NCBI GenBank assembly: GCA_963989385.1
Contig: OZ022500.1
Coordinates: 110,401,842 to 110,465,841 of the forward strand
Source of the DNA: Ctena decussata
Lineage: Eukaryota; Mollusca; Bivalvia; Lucinida; Lucinidae
Direction of reading: 5' to 3'
Length of the DNA: 64,000 nucleotides
The notes under the pieces are model-generated. The model did no database searches. It had not been told where the DNA came from and was given only the letters and a program-made list of their open reading frames with translations. Positions 60,481-64,000 of the stretch are shown here, in pieces. Each line of letters starts with the position of its first letter. Within the stretch, counting starts at the first letter, position 1. The translations under genes and the position numbers were made by a program.

Positions 60481-61129
60481 CTGGTATATTTATAAAAAAA
60501 TTCCCTGTCTTTGGATATGCAAGAAAAAAATAACCTGGCTCATAAGGGGGTTCAAAAAAATAATCTGGCCTCAAAAGTAACAGAAAAAAATAACCTGTCT
60601 CCACCCAAAATTTCAAAAAAAAAAAATATAGTCTGCAGATAATTCCATTGGAATTGAGTTTTTATAATGTCTCTGGCTTCTGGGGGCTCAGCCCCCAGAC
60701 CCCCATATTTATAGTGATATTTTAATATTGTCTACAATTGATTTACACCAGTGGGACGGCATGTGCATACATTAACAAAAACATCCTATACAACATTCAC
60801 ATACATGTATTATGTGATCTGCCACATTACTAAGTAAATGTTTCCACTAAAACTGAATTGCAAAAGAGTCACTAGCTTATGGGAGACAAAACCATTATGG
60901 CAAAATAAACACTCTAAAAGGCAAAAGTCCTTATATAAAAACCCTTATTTTTTATCATCATTCCTAGTTTTTCTCTATTGTTTCCAGTCTTAAAATTGCC
61001 ATTGAAATTGGGAAATTGCTTTAGCTTCTGGGGGGCGTTGCCCCCCCCCCCCCCATACCCCCCTTTCTTAACTTCCTAGCACATAACTTTCAGCCATTTT
61101 ATTAATTACTATTCATGTATAATGCGACT

Positions 61130-62995
61130 CTATCAGTAAGTATTTAGCAAACTTTCTAAAGTACGAATAAAGCATGCTTGGGCTTTATTAAGCCAGCTGG
61201 AAAAACACGACGGTACCCTTACTAACAAAAGTCAAGAGAAGGCTGAGGTGCTAAATCAGTATTTTGCTAGTGTGTTTGAAAAGGAAGGACCAGAAGCCTT
61301 ACCTGAATTTCACGATAGAACATTTACTGAAAGTCTGAATACAGTTAATATCAATGAAAATTTAGTGGGAAAAGCAATAGACAAATTAAAACCTTCCAAA
61401 TCTCAGGGTCCTGACAACATACACCCAAAATTGATAAAAGAGTGCAAAAGCTCTATTGTGCCTCCATTGACTATTATATTTGAGAAATCTTTGAATGAAA
61501 CAGTATTGCCGCAAATATGGAAGCAAGCTAATGTAACAGCTATCTACAAAAAGGGAGAAAAAACTAAACCTGAAAATTACAGACCAATAAGTCTCACTTC
61601 CGTACCCTGCAAACTCATGGAAAGGCTGATAAGGGACGAACTTGTAGAACACATGTCACGCAATAATTTTTTTAGTCCATTTCAACACGGCTTTATCTCA
61701 GGAAAATCATGTGTTACACAACTTCTAGAGTTTTTAGATGAAATAACCGAAGCCTTAGACCAAGGAGAAGACATTGATGTAATTTATTTGGATTTTAGTA
61801 AGGCTTTTGATAAAGTCCCCCATCAACGTTTACTGAAAAAGCTTTGGGGATACGGAATTCGGGGAAAAGTACATAAATGGATACAAGAATTTTTAAGTGG
61901 CAGACTACAGCGAGTTGTTGTGAATGGAAAATTCTCCAGCTCAAAAAATGTTACTAGCGGTATACCTCAAGGTAGTGTGTTAGGTCCGATATTGTTTGTC
62001 ATCTTTATCAATGACCTACCTGATGTTATTCAGTGCTGTATAAAACTGTTTGCCGATGACTCAAAAATTTATAGAAGAGTAACTAACAATGACCATATTC
62101 AAATGCTTCAGGAAAGTTTGAACAACGCAATTTTGTGGGCTGAACGCTGGAATATGTTTTTCAACTTGAACAAGTGTCACCATCTCCATATTGGGAAACA
62201 CCCGATTAACCAGTCCTATACTATGCAAACACAACACGGAACAATAACAATTGAAAATGTTGATTCAGAAAAAGATCTTGGAGTTACAATTGATAAAGCC
62301 CTCTCATTTGGAGAACATATCAGTAGTAAGATCTCAACTGCAAATCGAAATTTGGGACTTATTTTCCGAACGTTTACCTTCATGGACAAGGAAATCTTTT
62401 TAAATCTTTATAAATCCATTGTTCGCCCCCACCTGGAATATGCTACAAGTACCTGGTCTCCAATGTATAAAAAAGATATGATAGCTATTGAAAACGTTCA
62501 GCGTAGAGCTACCCGGTTAGTTAGAAGCATAAAAAACAAATCATACTCAGAAAGATTGAAAATTTTGGGATTACCAACACTAGAATATAGGAGAGAGCGA
62601 GCCGACATGGTTCAGGTTTACAAAATAATGAATAACATTGATTTGGTAGATAAAAACAAAATGTTCACCATGTCGGAATACACATCTACAAGAGGACATC
62701 CCTTGAAGATCTACAAAAAAGATTCAGATTGAACCTAAGAGGTAACTACTTCAGCAACAGAATTATAGATACATGGAATGAATTACCTACAAATGTTATA
62801 ATGGCACCCACTCTGAACAGCTTCAAGAGCAGATTGAATAGTTGTTGGTATGGGCATCCCCATAAATTTGAACCCTGGTGCTACATCCCCGTGAAAGGAC
62901 AAGACAGAAGATACAGTATACAAATGCGTCAATAGAGGTTCTAGAGCCTACCCCGACGTCGACTACGTAAGAAACGTAAGTAAGAAAAAAATATT
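61130..62995 (+). mobile_element. 5'-truncated non-LTR retrotransposon (jockey/CR1-like)
   Basis: Only the reverse-transcriptase half and a short 3' UTR remain; there is no endonuclease domain. An in-frame stop is met just upstream, at about 61136, marking the truncation. The 3' end has short GTAAG-rich repeats (about 62965-62985). Borders are approximate and no target duplication was found. Confidence 0.82.
61248..62935 (+). pseudogene. Reverse transcriptase, frameshifted
   Basis: The open frame is recognisable from upstream of 61248 (readable back to about 61140) to the TGA at 62730, then continues in the next frame to 62935. RT landmarks: KPSKSQGPDNIHPKLIK, NYRPISLTS, YLDFSKAFDKVPH (catalytic Asp near residue 182), SGIPQGSVLGPILF and LFADDSKIY (residues 268-272). 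The C-terminal part in the second frame reads NYFSNRIIDTWNELP, the conserved ending of jockey/CR1-group proteins. The frame change falls in an A run near 62715, consistent with loss of one base. Function would be target-primed reverse transcription; this copy is most likely dead. Confidence 0.92.
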
Positions 62996-63514
62996 GTATA
63001 GAAAAAAACCCCTTAAATTCCCAATGTTAGCCCTAAAACTTTGCCAAAACAGCCCTAAATTTTGGCCAAAATATCCCTAATTTAAGGCCTAATTTTTTGC
63101 CTTACACTCATACAGGGATGTTTGTATCTGTACCTTTAGATGAAAAGAGTAACATGCTCCAGGCACTGGTTTGCAAAAGCAAGCTAAGCCATGCCCTTGG
63201 CCTGGTTAAAGACAGTACCATGTTCTTTTTGTGAGAAAAAAAGGTGTAAAAAACACTGATGTGGGTAAAATAAAAGGATATTAAGGTCAAGTAAACAAGG
63301 ATCTGATAGCTATAAAATTAAAAAAAAATAACCTGTTTGAGTTAGTTTGTAAAAAAAAAATAAGTTAGCTCCCACAAGGTGAAAAAAAAAGAAATTGTTT
63401 CCAGAGGCCAGTGAAATAAAATGCCGTGTCTCCATCAAGAATACCAGCCCCCCCCCGCTCCACCCCCCCCCCCCCCCCCCCCCCCCCCCCAGAATATCAA
63501 ATGGTCGGTCCCTT

Positions 63515-64000
63515 AGTACTTTCTGCAACAGCTGATGTAGTCTAGTTCTTGTATAAGAAACAGTTTGTGATAGAAAATATTGCACCTGCAGTTATACTGA
63601 ACTTTTCACAGTGCCATCACTAGACTTGTCTATAAGAAAAACAAATGTCCCCACCAGCGCATTTTTGCGGTGTTTCCGTTCAGCTGTTCAGCATTCATTT
63701 TTATTAAACTTTGCTGGATAGTAAAGCTTGTCCGAATTTCAGTTGAAATAAACACGTATAGATTATTGCATTTTTTTCATTCAGAGCAATAAAAAACAAA
63801 ATACACAAGAATGTTTAAGCACATTTCATCAATACTTTGTTGTAAACCATGAAATAAGCATACAAAATATGACTGTAGTCGTACATAACGTCTGAACGTG
63901 GCAGTCATGCCAATGCAGTCCGACTATTGCTTGTCTGAGTTGTCAGCCATGTTGAACCATGGAATTTGCATGCACGTCCCGATACCAATATATGTGTCCG
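63515..64000. other. Right edge, nothing recognised
   Basis: AT-rich sequence without a conserved frame, palindrome or RNA gene that I can support. Confidence 0.5.

Larger units (their letters stand above)
60329..63514. mobile_element. TIR structure with poly-G borders enclosing a LINE
   Basis: AGGGTCCGACCATTTGATAT (left) and ATATCAAATGGTCGGTCCCT (right) are inverted repeats, each followed inward by a long G or C run (60352-60362; 63463-63490). Just inside the left end a 120-bp stretch (TTCCCTGTCTTTGGATATGC) occurs twice, separated by 56 consecutive G (60425-60480). The right side has matching AAAAATAACCTGTTTGAG phrases. The LINE at 61130-62995 lies within. Confidence 0.72.

Noticed and set aside
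60309..60616. Poly-glycine and poly-proline frames
   Set aside because: They are produced by the 56-base G run.

Overview
This window looks like nuclear DNA of a mollusc, most likely a heterodont (clam-like) bivalve. It holds one large intron-rich gene on the minus strand, with GT-AG introns and about 9% coding sequence over its span. Its introns and 5' side are packed with small palindromic DNA transposons, tRNA-derived SINEs, tandem-repeat elements with a GGAC microsatellite near one end, and one truncated LINE. Naming a bivalve is an inference from repeat style; no lookup was possible. I see no bacterial features, rRNA, functional tRNA or CRISPR array.

Gene (1-49872, minus). I could rebuild an uninterrupted reading frame through 27 consecutive exons, from a signal-peptide exon at 49776-49872 to an exon cut by the left window edge at 1-148. 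All splice phases agree. The 1418 codons in the window encode a secretory signal followed by about twelve and a half cadherin (EC) repeats; the membrane segment and cytoplasmic tail must lie beyond position 1. Cysteines in EC1 and a Cys-bounded insertion at the start of EC3 recall the protocadherin-15/Cad99C family, while the later repeats (EC9-EC12) have lost the usual calcium-binding DxNDN linker. The 5' UTR is itself spliced, so the promoter lies upstream of 49872 and was not identified.

Introns, from high to low coordinates. Intron 1 (44767-49775) holds a 1.9 kb satellite-bearing element. Introns 2-3 carry SINEs and hairpin elements. Intron 5 is almost wholly a 2.2 kb satellite element containing a second, different satellite element. 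Intron 8 has two more such elements, one sitting inside a palindromic MITE. Intron 9 has a run of three hairpin elements, two of them split by a tRNA-derived SINE. Intron 10 has a TIR element filled with a 376-bp tandem repeat. The remaining introns carry scattered palindromes of about a dozen families.

Right flank (49873-64000). I found no host gene here. It is a mosaic of TIR elements (50142-51487, 53946-54267, 55657-57578, 57623-58080, 58522-59489) and a large TIR structure (60329-63514) that encloses a 5'-truncated, frameshifted non-LTR retrotransposon reverse transcriptase (61248-62935). Several of these elements have arms that are themselves tandem arrays.
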